A DNA stretch of 64,000 nt from positions 62,001 through 126,000 of the forward strand of contig LJIA01000010.1 of the NCBI GenBank assembly GCA_001295775.1, read 5' to 3'. This document shows, piece after piece, positions 7,624 through 16,256 of the stretch; the first letter of the stretch is position 1, and each line of letters opens with the position of its first letter. The DNA is from a beta proteobacterium AAP99 (GTDB taxonomy: Bacteria > Pseudomonadota > Gammaproteobacteria > Burkholderiales > Burkholderiaceae_C). A model generated the notes under the pieces. The model was not told where the DNA came from, searched no databases, and saw only the letters and a list, made by a program, of their open reading frames with translations. The translations under genes were made by a program, and so were the position numbers.

Positions 7624-8430
7624 ATGAACACCAGCAAATACATCGAGGTGCAGGGTGTCGAGATGGTCTTCGACACCAAACGTGGGAGCTTCCACGCACT
7701 GCGCGACATCAACCTGAGCATTGCAAAGGGCGAGTTCGTCACGCTGATTGGCCACTCGGGCTGCGGCAAGAGCACGCTGCTCAATCTGATCGCCGGGCTG
7801 CTCAACCCCAGCAGCGGCACGTTGTTGTGTGCAGACCGCGAGATCAAGGGGCCGGGGCCCGAGCGCGGCGTGGTGTTCCAGAACCACTCCCTGCTGCCTT
7901 GGCTGACCTGCTTCGACAACGTCTATCTGGCGGTGGAGCGCGTCTTTGCGGCGACCGAAAGCAAGCAGCAGCTCAAGGCACGCACGCACGCCGCGCTGGC
8001 GCTCGTGGGCCTGAGCCATGCGGCCACCAAGCGCCCGCACGAGATTTCCGGCGGGATGAAGCAGCGTGTGGGGATTGCTCGGGCACTGGCCATGGAGCCC
8101 AAGGTGCTGCTGATGGACGAGCCCTTCGGCGCACTGGACGCCCTGACGCGCGCGCATCTGCAGGACGAACTGCTCAAGATCGTCGCCAAGACCCAGAGCA
8201 CCGTGGTCATGGTCACCCATGATGTGGATGAAGCCGTGCTGTTGGCCGATCGCATCGTGATGATGACCAACGGCCCGGCCGCGACGATCGGTGAGATCGT
8301 GAACGTGGACATTGCCCGTCCGCGCGAGCGCCTGGCGCTGGCGAACGACGCCAGATACATCGCGTGCCGTCAGGCGGTACTCGAATTCCTGTATCGCAAG
8401 CAGTCGCACCCGGTGGCGGAGGCCGCTTGA
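7624..8430 (+). CDS. nrtD: Nitrate ABC transporter ATP-binding protein NrtD
   Basis: 268 residues with one nucleotide-binding domain. Walker A is GHSGCGKST (about residue 43), the Q-loop GVVFQNHSLLPWLT, the ABC signature ISGGMKQRVGIARALA (about 140-155), Walker B VLLMDEPFGALD, and the switch histidine VTHDVDEAV. The C-terminus ends after a short NrtD-like tail, with no NrtC-type binding domain fused. It powers nitrate uptake with NrtB. An AGGAGCGCG sequence precedes the ATG. It lies in the operon between nrtB and nirB. Confidence 0.94.
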   Translation: MNTSKYIEVQGVEMVFDTKRGSFHALRDINLSIAKGEFVTLIGHSGCGKSTLLNLIAGLLNPSSGTLLCADREIKGPGPERGVVFQNHSLLPWLTCFDNVYLAVERVFAATESKQQLKARTHAALALVGLSHAATKRPHEISGGMKQRVGIARALAMEPKVLLMDEPFGALDALTRAHLQDELLKIVAKTQSTVVMVTHDVDEAVLLADRIVMMTNGPAATIGEIVNVDIARPRERLALANDARYIACRQAVLEFLYRKQSHPVAEAA

Positions 8431-8454
8431 GCGGCCTGCGTCACCGGCAAACAA

Positions 8455-8502
8455 TTTGGGGCACCCCCCTTCCGTCCCCCCGCCCGCGGGGGGAGACCCA
8501 AA
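8455..8502. repeat. GC-rich nested hairpin between nrtD and nirB
   Basis: An outer stem TTTGGG (8455-8460) / CCCAAA (8497-8502) encloses an inner palindrome with CCCCCCG at 8476 and CGGGGGG ending at 8493. It resembles the C-rich hairpin between carA and carB. There is no T-run. It probably modulates mRNA processing between the transport and reductase parts of the operon. Confidence 0.55.
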
Positions 8503-8574
8503 ACAGCGTCCGTCAAAGAGGCGCAATGAGCCGCAGATTCTGCAGCTCATGCATGGTTCGTGAGGTGTACGGAG

Positions 8575-11046
8575 ATGGCTGAAGGTCAATTCAAGAAGCC
8601 GCGCCTGGTGGTGGTCGGCAACGGCATGGCCGGCATTCGGGCCGTGGAGGAGCTGATCAAGCTCGTGCCGGAGATGTACGACATCACGGTCTTCGGCGCG
8701 GAGCCTCACCCGAACTACAACCGCATCCTGCTCTCGCCGGTGCTGGCCGGCGAGCAGAAGTTCGAGGAGATCGTCCTCAACGACTGGGACTGGTACCGGG
8801 ACAACGGCATCACGCTGGTCACTGGCAAGACCATCACTCAGATCGACCGGGCACGCCGCTTGGTGATTGCCGAGGACGGCACGCAGGTCAGCTACGACCG
8901 CCTGCTGCTGGCCACGGGTTCCAATCCGTTCATCCTGCCGGTGCCGGGCAAGGATCTGCCGGGTGTGATCAGCTACCGCGACATGGCCGACACGCAAGCC
9001 ATGATCGATGCAGCCGACAAGTACAAGCACGCGGTGGTGATCGGGGGTGGCCTGCTGGGTCTGGAGGCCGCCAACGGCCTGAAGCTGCGCGGCATGGACG
9101 TGACCGTGGTACACATCATGCCTTGGCTGATGGAGCGTCAGCTCGACCCCGTGGCCGGCGATCTGCTCAAGCAGAGCCTCGAGCAGCGTGGCATCCAATT
9201 CCTGCTGGAAAAGCACACCGATGCGTTGCTGACTGGTGAAGACGGTCGGGTGGCGAAGATCCGCTTCAAGGACGGGCTGGAGATTCCGGCCGAGCTGGTG
9301 GTGATGGCAGTGGGTATTCGCCCGAACACTGCGCTGGCGGAGCGCAGTGGCCTGCAGGTCAATCGCGGCATCGTGGTCAATGACACGATGCAGACCTTCG
9401 ATCCGCGCATCTACGCCGTGGGCGAGTGCGTGAGCCACCGTGGCGTGGCCTACGGGCTGGTGGCGCCGCTGTTCGAGCAGGCCAAGGTCGTGGCCAATCA
9501 TCTCGCCGAATTCGGGATTGGCCGCTACACGGGTAGCGTCACGAGCACCAAGCTCAAGGTGACGGGCATCGATCTGTTTTCCGCCGGCAACTTCATGGGC
9601 GGCGACGGGTGCGAGGAGATCACGCTGTCCGACCCGATCGGCGGCGTATACAAGAAGCTCGTCCTGAAGGACGACAAGCTCGTGGGCGCCTGCATGTACG
9701 GCGACACCGTGGACGGCAGCTGGTACTTCAAGCTGCTGCGCGAGGGCAAGACGGTGGCAGACATCCGCGACAAGCTGATGTTCGGCGAGGCGGCGATCAA
9801 CAACAACATCGGCGACGTGGGGCATCAGGGCCAGAGCAAGGCTGCCGCCATGGCAGACGACGCCGAAGTCTGCGGCTGCAACGGCGTGTGCAAGGGTGCG
9901 ATCGTCAAGACGATCCGCGAGAAGGGCCTGTTCACGCTCGACGAAGTGCGCAAGCACACCAAGGCCAGCGCATCCTGCGGCTCCTGCACCGGTCTGGTGG
10001 AGCAGATTCTGATGTTCACGGCAGGTGGCGACTACTCGGCCACGCCCAAGAAGAAGGCCGTGTGCGGCTGCACGGATGCGTCCCACCAGGAAGTGCGCGA
10101 CGCGATCCGCGAGCAGCATCTGCTGACCAAGGAGCGGGTGTTCGAGACGCTTGGCTGGCGCACACCGAATGGTTGCGCCACCTGCCGCCCGGCCATCAAT
10201 TACTACCTGATCTCCACCTGGCCCAAGGAGGCCAAGGACGATCCGCAGAGCCGGTTCATCAATGAGCGCGCTCACGCCAACATCCAGAAGGACGGCACCT
10301 ACAGCGTGGTGCCGCGCATGTGGGCCGGCGAGACCAATGCCAGCGAGCTGCGGCGCATCGCCGACGTGGTGGACAAGTACCAGATCCCCACCGTCAAAGT
10401 CACTGGCGGGCAGCGGATCGACCTGCTTGGCGTGAAGAAGGAAGACCTTCCGGCGGTGTGGAAGGATCTCGCCATGCCCAGCGGCCACGCCTACGGCAAG
10501 GCGCTCCGCACGGTGAAGACCTGCGTGGGCAGCGAGTGGTGCCGCTTCGGTACGCAGGACAGCACGCAAATGGGTAAGGATCTGGAGCGTGCGCTGTGGC
10601 GCATGTACGCGCCGCACAAGGTCAAGCTGGCCGTGAGCGGCTGCCCGCGCAACTGCGCCGAGGCCGGCATCAAGGACGTGGGCGTGATCGGCGTGGACTC
10701 CGGCTGGGAGATCTACGTGGCCGGCAACGGTGGCATCAAGACCGAGGTGGCGCAGTTCCTCGTCAAGCTCAAGACTGCTGAAGAGGTGCTGGAGTACAGC
10801 GGTGCCTTCCTGCAGCTCTACCGCGAGGAAGGCTGGTACCTGGAGCGCACCGTCCACTACGTGAGCCGCGTGGGGCTGGACTACGTCAAGAAGAAGATCC
10901 TGGACGATGAGGCCGGCCGCAAGGCGCTCTGGGCGCGCCTGCAGTTCGCGCTCGACGGCGAGCCCGACCCCTGGCACGAGCCGCAGGCCGCAAGTGTGGA
11001 CACGCGGCAGTTCATTCCCATCAAACCGGCGGAGGCGATGGCGTGA
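8575..11046 (+). CDS. nirB: Assimilatory nitrite reductase large subunit NirB
   Basis: 823 residues from the ATG at 8575, with GAGGTG at 8562-8567 as its ribosome site. An in-frame GTG at 8560 is less well placed. NAD(P)H-dependent reduction of nitrite to ammonium. Domains in order: FAD site VVVGNGMAGIRAVEEL (about 11-26), NADH site VVIGGGLLGLEAANGL (about 150-165), a BFD-like [2Fe-2S] domain with CGCNGVC and CGSC (about 431-475), a second Cys-rich segment VCGCTDAS...CATC, and the sulfite/nitrite reductase domain. The siroheme/[4Fe-4S] cysteines are in TCVGSEWCRFG (about 648) and SGCPRNCAEAG (about 687). All ligands are intact. nirD overlaps or abuts its stop. Confidence 0.96.
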   Translation: MAEGQFKKPRLVVVGNGMAGIRAVEELIKLVPEMYDITVFGAEPHPNYNRILLSPVLAGEQKFEEIVLNDWDWYRDNGITLVTGKTITQIDRARRLVIAEDGTQVSYDRLLLATGSNPFILPVPGKDLPGVISYRDMADTQAMIDAADKYKHAVVIGGGLLGLEAANGLKLRGMDVTVVHIMPWLMERQLDPVAGDLLKQSLEQRGIQFLLEKHTDALLTGEDGRVAKIRFKDGLEIPAELVVMAVGIRPNTALAERSGLQVNRGIVVNDTMQTFDPRIYAVGECVSHRGVAYGLVAPLFEQAKVVANHLAEFGIGRYTGSVTSTKLKVTGIDLFSAGNFMGGDGCEEITLSDPIGGVYKKLVLKDDKLVGACMYGDTVDGSWYFKLLREGKTVADIRDKLMFGEAAINNNIGDVGHQGQSKAAAMADDAEVCGCNGVCKGAIVKTIREKGLFTLDEVRKHTKASASCGSCTGLVEQILMFTAGGDYSATPKKKAVCGCTDASHQEVRDAIREQHLLTKERVFETLGWRTPNGCATCRPAINYYLISTWPKEAKDDPQSRFINERAHANIQKDGTYSVVPRMWAGETNASELRRIADVVDKYQIPTVKVTGGQRIDLLGVKKEDLPAVWKDLAMPSGHAYGKALRTVKTCVGSEWCRFGTQDSTQMGKDLERALWRMYAPHKVKLAVSGCPRNCAEAGIKDVGVIGVDSGWEIYVAGNGGIKTEVAQFLVKLKTAEEVLEYSGAFLQLYREEGWYLERTVHYVSRVGLDYVKKKILDDEAGRKALWARLQFALDGEPDPWHEPQAASVDTRQFIPIKPAEAMA

Positions 11047-11438
11047 AGATGGAGAGCAATCGCAACTGGGTGCGCATCTGCGCCGTGGACGACATTGCCC
11101 TGCTGGGCAGCCGCGTGGTGCGCCGCCCCAAGGGTGCCGACGTAGCCGTCTTTCGCGCCGAAGGGGACTTCATCTTCGCCGTGCTGGACCGTTGTCCGCA
11201 CCGCGGTGGCGCCCTCTCGCAGGGCATCGTGCATGGCCACAAGGTCACCTGCCCGCTGCACAGCTGGAACATTGCTTTGGACTGTGGAGAGGCCGTGGCG
11301 CCTGATGTCGGCTGTACGCCGACCTTTGAAACCCGCGTGCTGGGCGGGGAGGTGTACCTGGATGCTGCGCAGCTGGAGACCATCGGTCGCGACGAGGCGC
11401 AGCCTGCGTGGTCGAAGGTGGTCCGCCTGTCGGTCTGA
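11043..11438 (+). CDS. nirD: Nitrite reductase small subunit NirD (Rieske-type)
   Basis: 131 residues from GTG at 11043, giving a GTGA overlap with the nirB stop; the GGAGG at 11031 is 7 bases upstream. An ATG two codons later (11049) is the alternative start. The Rieske ligand pattern is complete: CPHRGG (about residue 45) and CPLHSWN (about residue 65). Many enterobacterial NirD proteins have lost these residues, so this copy may hold a real [2Fe-2S] centre. It forms the NADH-nitrite reductase with NirB in the cytoplasm. Confidence 0.92.
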   Translation: MKMESNRNWVRICAVDDIALLGSRVVRRPKGADVAVFRAEGDFIFAVLDRCPHRGGALSQGIVHGHKVTCPLHSWNIALDCGEAVAPDVGCTPTFETRVLGGEVYLDAAQLETIGRDEAQPAWSKVVRLSV

Positions 11439-11470
11439 GTCCGTCCGTAGCCCGCACCTGAAAAACCAGA

Positions 11471-11535
11471 CGTCCATTTCATGCGCCTTTCCAGAGCAAA
11501 GTGGCTGAAGAAGCGCGCCAGACAAGCGGAAAGCC
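11471..11535. repeat. Half copy of the large palindromic repeat, directly upstream of nasA
   Basis: The segment CATGCGCCTTTCCAG...GCGCGCC-AGACAAGCGGAAAGCC matches the right arm of the complete palindromes at 34888 and 60060; the left arm is missing. It ends eight bases before the preferred nasA ATG, so the repeat supplies the nasA 5' untranslated region and its GCGGAAAG ribosome-binding-like sequence. An in-frame GTG inside the repeat (11501) would translate repeat sequence and is rejected as a start. Confidence 0.65.
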
Positions 11536-11542
11536 ATTCCGC

Positions 11543-14401
11543 ATGAAGGCTGCAGCACTCATCGAAACACGCACCACCTGCCCCTACTGCGGCGTAGGTT
11601 GCGGCGTCATCGCTCAGCACGATGGCGTGCAGATCACCGGCGTGCGTGGCGATCCCGATCACCCCGCCAACTTCGGCCGTCTGTGCAGCAAGGGTGCCAA
11701 CTTGCACCTGACCACGCTGCCTGAAGTGGCGCAGACCAGCCGCCTGCTGGCCCCAGCGATGCGTGTGGAGCGCACGGCGCCCATTCAGACTGTGGCCTGG
11801 GATGACGCGCTGAACCACGTTGCCGAGCGCATTGCGCACACCGTGGCCGAGCACGGTCCGGACTCGGTCGGCATCTACGTGAGTGGTCAGCTGCTCACCG
11901 AGGACTACTACGCCTTCAACAAGCTGACCAAGGCGCTGATCGGCACGCAGAACATCGACACCAACTCGCGCCTGTGCATGAGCAGCGCCGTGGCGGGCTA
12001 CAAGGCGACGCTCGGTACGGACAGCGTGCCGTGCAGCTACGAGGACATCGATCACGCCCGCGTGCTCTTCATCAGCGGCAGCAACACCGCCTTTGCGCAC
12101 CCGGTGCTCTACCGGCGGATCGAGGCGGCGCGTGCGGCGAATCCGGATCTGAAAGTCATCGTGGTCGACCCGCGGCGCACCGACACCGCAGCCGAGGCCG
12201 ACCTGCACCTGCCCATCCTGCCGGGCACCGATGTCATGCTCTACCACGGCATGCTGCACATCATGCTCTGGGAGGGTTGGATCGACCGCGCCTTCATCGA
12301 TGCGCAGACCGAAGGCTTCGATCAGCTCAAGGCCCAGGTGCGCAACGCCACCCCGGCCGAGGTGGCGCGCATCTGCGGCATTGATCAGGCCGCACTTCTT
12401 GAAGCCACGCGCCTGTTTGCGACGCACGGGCCGACGCTCTCGCTGTACTGCCAGGGTCTGAACCAGAGCGCGGACGGCACGCACAAGAATGCGGCGCTCA
12501 TCAATCTGCACTTGGCTACTGGGCAGATCGGCAAGCCCGGTGCGGGTCCGTTCTCGCTCACGGGGCAGCCCAATGCCATGGGCGGGCGCGAGGTCGGCGG
12601 GCTGGCCAATCTGCTGCCGGCGCACCGCGATCTGAGCAATCCTGAGCACCGCGCCGAAGTGGCTGCCTTCTGGGGCATTGACGAGGTACCCACCACGCGC
12701 GGCAAGACGGCGGTCGAGATGTTCGAGGCCGCGCGCAGCGGTGAGATCAAGCTGCTCTGGATCGTCTGCACCAACCCGGCCCACAGCCTGCCGAACCAGG
12801 CCGCGGTGCATACGGCGCTCAGTGCGGTGCCCTGCGTGATCGTACAGGATGCATTCGCCTCGCCCGCCACGCTCAAGTACGCCGACATCGTGCTGCCCGC
12901 CACGCCCTGGGCGGAAAAGGACGGCACCGTGACCAACAGCGAACGCCGCATCAGCCGCCAGCGCGCCGTCTTGCCACCGATGGGCGAGGCGCGGCACGAC
13001 TGGCTGATCGCCGCGCAGGTGGCGCAGCGTCTGGCTGCGCGCTGGGGCCGGCTGCGCAACGGTTTTGACTGGGCCGACAGCGAAGCGGTGTGGAAGGAGT
13101 GGCGCGAAATCACCCGCGGCACAGACTGCGACATTACCGGCATGAGCTACGCGATGCTCGAGGCTGGCCCCCAGCAGTGGCCGCTGCGTGAAGGCGAGAC
13201 CGTCGGGGCACAGCGCCTGTTCACTGATGGACGCTTCAACACGCCAAGTGGCCGTGCGCGCTTCGTTGCACAGGCCTACAAGCCAGTCGCCGACCGCGTG
13301 GATGCGCACTTTCCGCTGGCGCTGACGACCGGTCGGCATCGCGACCAATGGCATGGCCTGTCGCGCACCGGGCTGGTGCCCAAGCTCTTTGCGCATGCAC
13401 CGGAGCCGCGCATCGAGATGAATGGTGCCGATATGGGCCGCCGCGGCTTGCGCGAGGGCGACCTCGTCCGTGTGGAATCCCGTCGCGGCCGGCAGGTTCT
13501 GCCGGTGGCGGCCTCCGACGCCGTGCGTTCGGGTCAGGCCTTTGTGGCCATGCACTGGGGCGAGGAGTATTCGGGTGGGGCGGGTACGCACGGTGTGAAC
13601 AGCGTCACGTCCGACGCGATCGATCCTGTCTCCCGGCAGCCTGAGCTCAAGCACGCCGCCGTGCGTGTGAGCACGCTGGATCTGCCCTGGCGCCTGGTGG
13701 CGCACGTGAGTTGCAGTCTGACGGACGTGCAGCCGCGATTGGCTGAACTGCGTCTTCTTCTCCAGGATGCCGAATTCTGGACACTGGTACCGACCACGTT
13801 CGGCGAGTCTTCCGGAATCACCCTGCGCATGGCGAACACCGTGCGCCCGGCACAGTCAGTGCTGGATGCGCTTGCTGCCGTTCTGGACCTCGCACCAAAC
13901 GCGCGGCTGCTTCGCTACTCAGACGCACAGCGCGGCGTGGAGCGCCGTTTACGCGTAGTGGCGCAGGCCACTGCCGCAACCGATGCAGGCGGCAGCGGTG
14001 CGCGGTCGATCTCCGCGCTGTGGCTCAGCGGCCCGCAGGATGCGCTGGACGCAGAAGACTGGCTGCGCAGCCTCATCGACACGCGCCAGGACGTCAGCCG
14101 CCTCGGCGCTGCGCTGCTTGCCGGTGGCTCTCAAGCGCCGATGCCGGTACAGGCGCGCGGTGCTGCGGTGTGCAGCTGCCTGGGCGTGAGCGAGCCCGCC
14201 ATTCGTGCGTGCCTTGCCGAAGTCACGGGCACGGCGCAGGAGCGCCTTTCAGCCCTGCAGACTCGCCACCGCTGCGGCACGCAATGCGGCTCCTGCCTGC
14301 CGGAACTCAAGCGCCTGGTGGCTCAGGTCCAGCCCGCGACAGCAATGAGCCTGGCGACGGGTGTCGCGCCTGAGCCGGTGGCCGCGGCGCCAGTCAAGTG
14401 A
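11543..14401 (+). CDS. nasA: Assimilatory nitrate reductase catalytic subunit NasA
   Basis: 952 residues from the ATG at 11543 (MKAAALIETRTTCPYCG). It is a cytoplasmic molybdopterin-guanine-dinucleotide enzyme that reduces nitrate to nitrite. The N-terminal [4Fe-4S] cysteines are CPYCGVGCG (about 12-20) and RLCSKG (about 47). The molybdopterin oxidoreductase core covers roughly 60-560, with SRLCMSSAVAGYKATLG. The dinucleotide-binding domain follows at about 590-700 (ALTTGRHRDQWH, AMHWGEEY). A poorly conserved stretch of about 170 residues leads to a C-terminal BFD-type [2Fe-2S] domain with CSCLG (about 875) and CGTQCGSC (about 911). No twin-arginine signal is present, as expected for an assimilatory enzyme, and no separate NasB-like electron donor gene is seen. 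Confidence 0.95.
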   Translation: MKAAALIETRTTCPYCGVGCGVIAQHDGVQITGVRGDPDHPANFGRLCSKGANLHLTTLPEVAQTSRLLAPAMRVERTAPIQTVAWDDALNHVAERIAHTVAEHGPDSVGIYVSGQLLTEDYYAFNKLTKALIGTQNIDTNSRLCMSSAVAGYKATLGTDSVPCSYEDIDHARVLFISGSNTAFAHPVLYRRIEAARAANPDLKVIVVDPRRTDTAAEADLHLPILPGTDVMLYHGMLHIMLWEGWIDRAFIDAQTEGFDQLKAQVRNATPAEVARICGIDQAALLEATRLFATHGPTLSLYCQGLNQSADGTHKNAALINLHLATGQIGKPGAGPFSLTGQPNAMGGREVGGLANLLPAHRDLSNPEHRAEVAAFWGIDEVPTTRGKTAVEMFEAARSGEIKLLWIVCTNPAHSLPNQAAVHTALSAVPCVIVQDAFASPATLKYADIVLPATPWAEKDGTVTNSERRISRQRAVLPPMGEARHDWLIAAQVAQRLAARWGRLRNGFDWADSEAVWKEWREITRGTDCDITGMSYAMLEAGPQQWPLREGETVGAQRLFTDGRFNTPSGRARFVAQAYKPVADRVDAHFPLALTTGRHRDQWHGLSRTGLVPKLFAHAPEPRIEMNGADMGRRGLREGDLVRVESRRGRQVLPVAASDAVRSGQAFVAMHWGEEYSGGAGTHGVNSVTSDAIDPVSRQPELKHAAVRVSTLDLPWRLVAHVSCSLTDVQPRLAELRLLLQDAEFWTLVPTTFGESSGITLRMANTVRPAQSVLDALAAVLDLAPNARLLRYSDAQRGVERRLRVVAQATAATDAGGSGARSISALWLSGPQDALDAEDWLRSLIDTRQDVSRLGAALLAGGSQAPMPVQARGAAVCSCLGVSEPAIRACLAEVTGTAQERLSALQTRHRCGTQCGSCLPELKRLVAQVQPATAMSLATGVAPEPVAAAPVK

Positions 14402-14498
14402 TCGGCTTGCGGTACTGGCTTCGGCTGGCCCATCCCCTGAAAATGCATTTCTGACCTTCTCAAGCCGCGCTGGCACGCCCCGTGCTGAGATGCGGTGC

Positions 14499-15443
14499 AT
14501 GCAAATGGGCCAGTTCTCATCCGCCGCATTCATCAAGGACCTTGGCCGAGGCAAGGAAGGCGCGCGCTCGCTGAGCCAGGAAGACACGCAGAATCTCTGG
14601 GCAGCCGTGCTGGATGGTGCGGTGAGCGATCTGGAACTCGGTGCCATCCTGATCGCCTGGCGCGTCAAGGGCGAGACGCCCGCAGAACTCATCGGCATGC
14701 TGCGCGCCGTGGATGCGCATGTGGCGCCCATGCCGGCCACGCAGCGCCCTGTGCTGGTGATTCCGACCTACAACGGCGCACGCAACCTGCCCAATCTGGT
14801 GCCGCTGCTAGCGGGTCTGGCCGCACGGGCTGGCCTGAATGTCCTGGTGCATGGTCTCCAGGAAGACGCCTCGATGTGGGGCGCCGAGCGCGTCACGACC
14901 TTCGAGGTCTGGCAGGCCCTGGGCTGGCCGGTGGCGCTGGACGACCAGAGTCTGGCGCAGACCTGGGCGGCGGGGCAGCCCGCCTTCATGCCGATCGATG
15001 CGCTGTGCCCGAGCCTGGATCGTCTGCTCTCCATGCGCCGGGTGCTGGGCGTGCGCAACTCGTCCCACACGCTCGTGAAGTTGCTGCAGCCCTTTCCGAA
15101 GGATGGGCTGCTGCTGGCCTGCTACACCCATCCGGAATACGCGGAGAGTCTCTCGCAGCTGTTTTTGCTCAACGGCACCCGCGCGCTGCTGTCGCGCGCC
15201 ACGGAGGGCGAGGCGGTGGCCAATGTGCGCAAGCCGGGCGTGATCGACCGCTACGACTCGGGTGCCTTCGACCGCGTGTGGATTCCGGACGAAACCAGCA
15301 AGTCCTTCGACCTGGCGCTGCCCGAGCGTGCAGCTGGCCCCACGGCCGAGTGGGTCAACACGATTCTCGAGGGTGGCCTGCCCGCGCCGGAGGCCATTAA
15401 GCGGCAGCTGGCGATCGCCCGCGCCACATTGGGAGGACTCTGA
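14499..15443 (+). CDS. ybiB: YbiB/TrpD2-like protein (anthranilate phosphoribosyltransferase family)
   Basis: About 314 residues. Start candidates are ATGs at 14490, 14499 and 14505, and none has a strong ribosome site. The fold is that of TrpD-type phosphoribosyltransferases: an N-terminal helical domain (FIKDLGRGKEGARSLSQEDT, WRVKGETPAELIGMLRAVDA) and a Rossmann-like part (VLVIPTYNGARNLPNLVPLL, NVLVHGLQED). The PRPP-binding glycine loop of true TrpD is replaced by IPTYNGARN, as in YbiB proteins, which have been shown to bind nucleic acid rather than make tryptophan. There are no trp genes nearby. Its last base overlaps the cobA start (TGATG), so it is translationally coupled into the nitrate/siroheme operon. 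Confidence 0.85.
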   Translation: MQMGQFSSAAFIKDLGRGKEGARSLSQEDTQNLWAAVLDGAVSDLELGAILIAWRVKGETPAELIGMLRAVDAHVAPMPATQRPVLVIPTYNGARNLPNLVPLLAGLAARAGLNVLVHGLQEDASMWGAERVTTFEVWQALGWPVALDDQSLAQTWAAGQPAFMPIDALCPSLDRLLSMRRVLGVRNSSHTLVKLLQPFPKDGLLLACYTHPEYAESLSQLFLLNGTRALLSRATEGEAVANVRKPGVIDRYDSGAFDRVWIPDETSKSFDLALPERAAGPTAEWVNTILEGGLPAPEAIKRQLAIARATLGGL

Positions 15444-16225
15444 TGTCCGGCAAGGTCTATCTCGTCGGTGCCGGCCCTGGTGATCCGGAGCTGCTCACGC
15501 TCAAGGCGGTGCGCGCCATCGCTCGCGCCGATGTGCTGCTGGTCGATGATCTGGTGAATGACACCATCCTCGAACATGCCCGCGCCGACGCGCGCATCGT
15601 CCATGTGGGCAAGCGCGGCGGCTGCAAGAGCACGCCGCAGGCCTTCATCGAGAAGCTCATGATCAACGAAGCCCGCGCCGGCCACACCGTGGTGCGCTTG
15701 AAGGGCGGTGATCCGATGATCTTCGGCCGCGGCGGCGAGGAACGCGCGCACCTCATGGCGGAGGGCATCGAGGTCGAGGTCGTCAACGGCATCACCAGCG
15801 GCCTGCTCGCCGCCACCAGCATCGGCGTGCCGCTGACGCACCGGGACGACACCCATGGCGTGATCCTGGTCACCGGCCATGGCAAGAGCGCCGAGGATGG
15901 CGAGGCGCGCGTCGATTGGCGGGCTCTGGCCGCAACGGGCATGACGCTCGTGATCTACATGGGCATGGCCAAGAGCGAGTTCATCCGGAGCGAGCTGCTG
16001 GCCTCGGGTCTGTCCGCTCGATTGCCGGTGGCCATCGTGACCTCTGCGGGTACCGAGACGCAGCGCGCAGTCGTGACCGACCTCGGCTCGATGATCGACA
16101 GCATTGCCGAACATCGCCTGAAGAGCCCCGGCATCATCATCGTCGGCGACGTGGTGCGGCATGCGGATACCGCACAGATCCAAGCCACCGCACAGGATGC
16201 GTTGGCGAGCCGCAAAGTGGGTTGA
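15443..16225 (+). CDS. cobA: Uroporphyrinogen-III C-methyltransferase (SUMT)
   Basis: 260 residues, single-domain SUMT without the CysG dehydrogenase/ferrochelatase module. It adds two methyl groups from S-adenosylmethionine to uroporphyrinogen III, making precorrin-2, the siroheme precursor for NirB. Motifs: VYLVGAGPGDPELLTLKA at the N-terminus, VRLKGGDPMIFGRGGEE (about 88-104), GITSGLLAATSIGVPLTHR (about 116-134), and VIYMGMAKSEFI. The ATG overlaps the ybiB stop, with GGGAGGA at 15430 as ribosome site. Precorrin-2 dehydrogenase is not in the window. The chelatase is probably the sirB-like gene at 3935. Confidence 0.95.
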   Translation: MSGKVYLVGAGPGDPELLTLKAVRAIARADVLLVDDLVNDTILEHARADARIVHVGKRGGCKSTPQAFIEKLMINEARAGHTVVRLKGGDPMIFGRGGEERAHLMAEGIEVEVVNGITSGLLAATSIGVPLTHRDDTHGVILVTGHGKSAEDGEARVDWRALAATGMTLVIYMGMAKSEFIRSELLASGLSARLPVAIVTSAGTETQRAVVTDLGSMIDSIAEHRLKSPGIIIVGDVVRHADTAQIQATAQDALASRKVG

Positions 16226-16256
16226 CGCCGACGGTTGAAACGTCGGTTGGAGTGAT

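Noticed and set aside
6583-10977. Very long minus-strand open frame antisense to nrtBD and nirB (about 1460 codons)
   Set aside because: It has no family motifs and is histidine/arginine-rich as expected of the complement of GC-rich codons. The plus strand carries well-conserved genes throughout.
11021-13705. Minus-strand open frame of nearly 900 codons antisense to nirD and nasA
   Set aside because: Antisense shadow of nirD and nasA. Part of it is translated repeat sequence near 11.5 kb.
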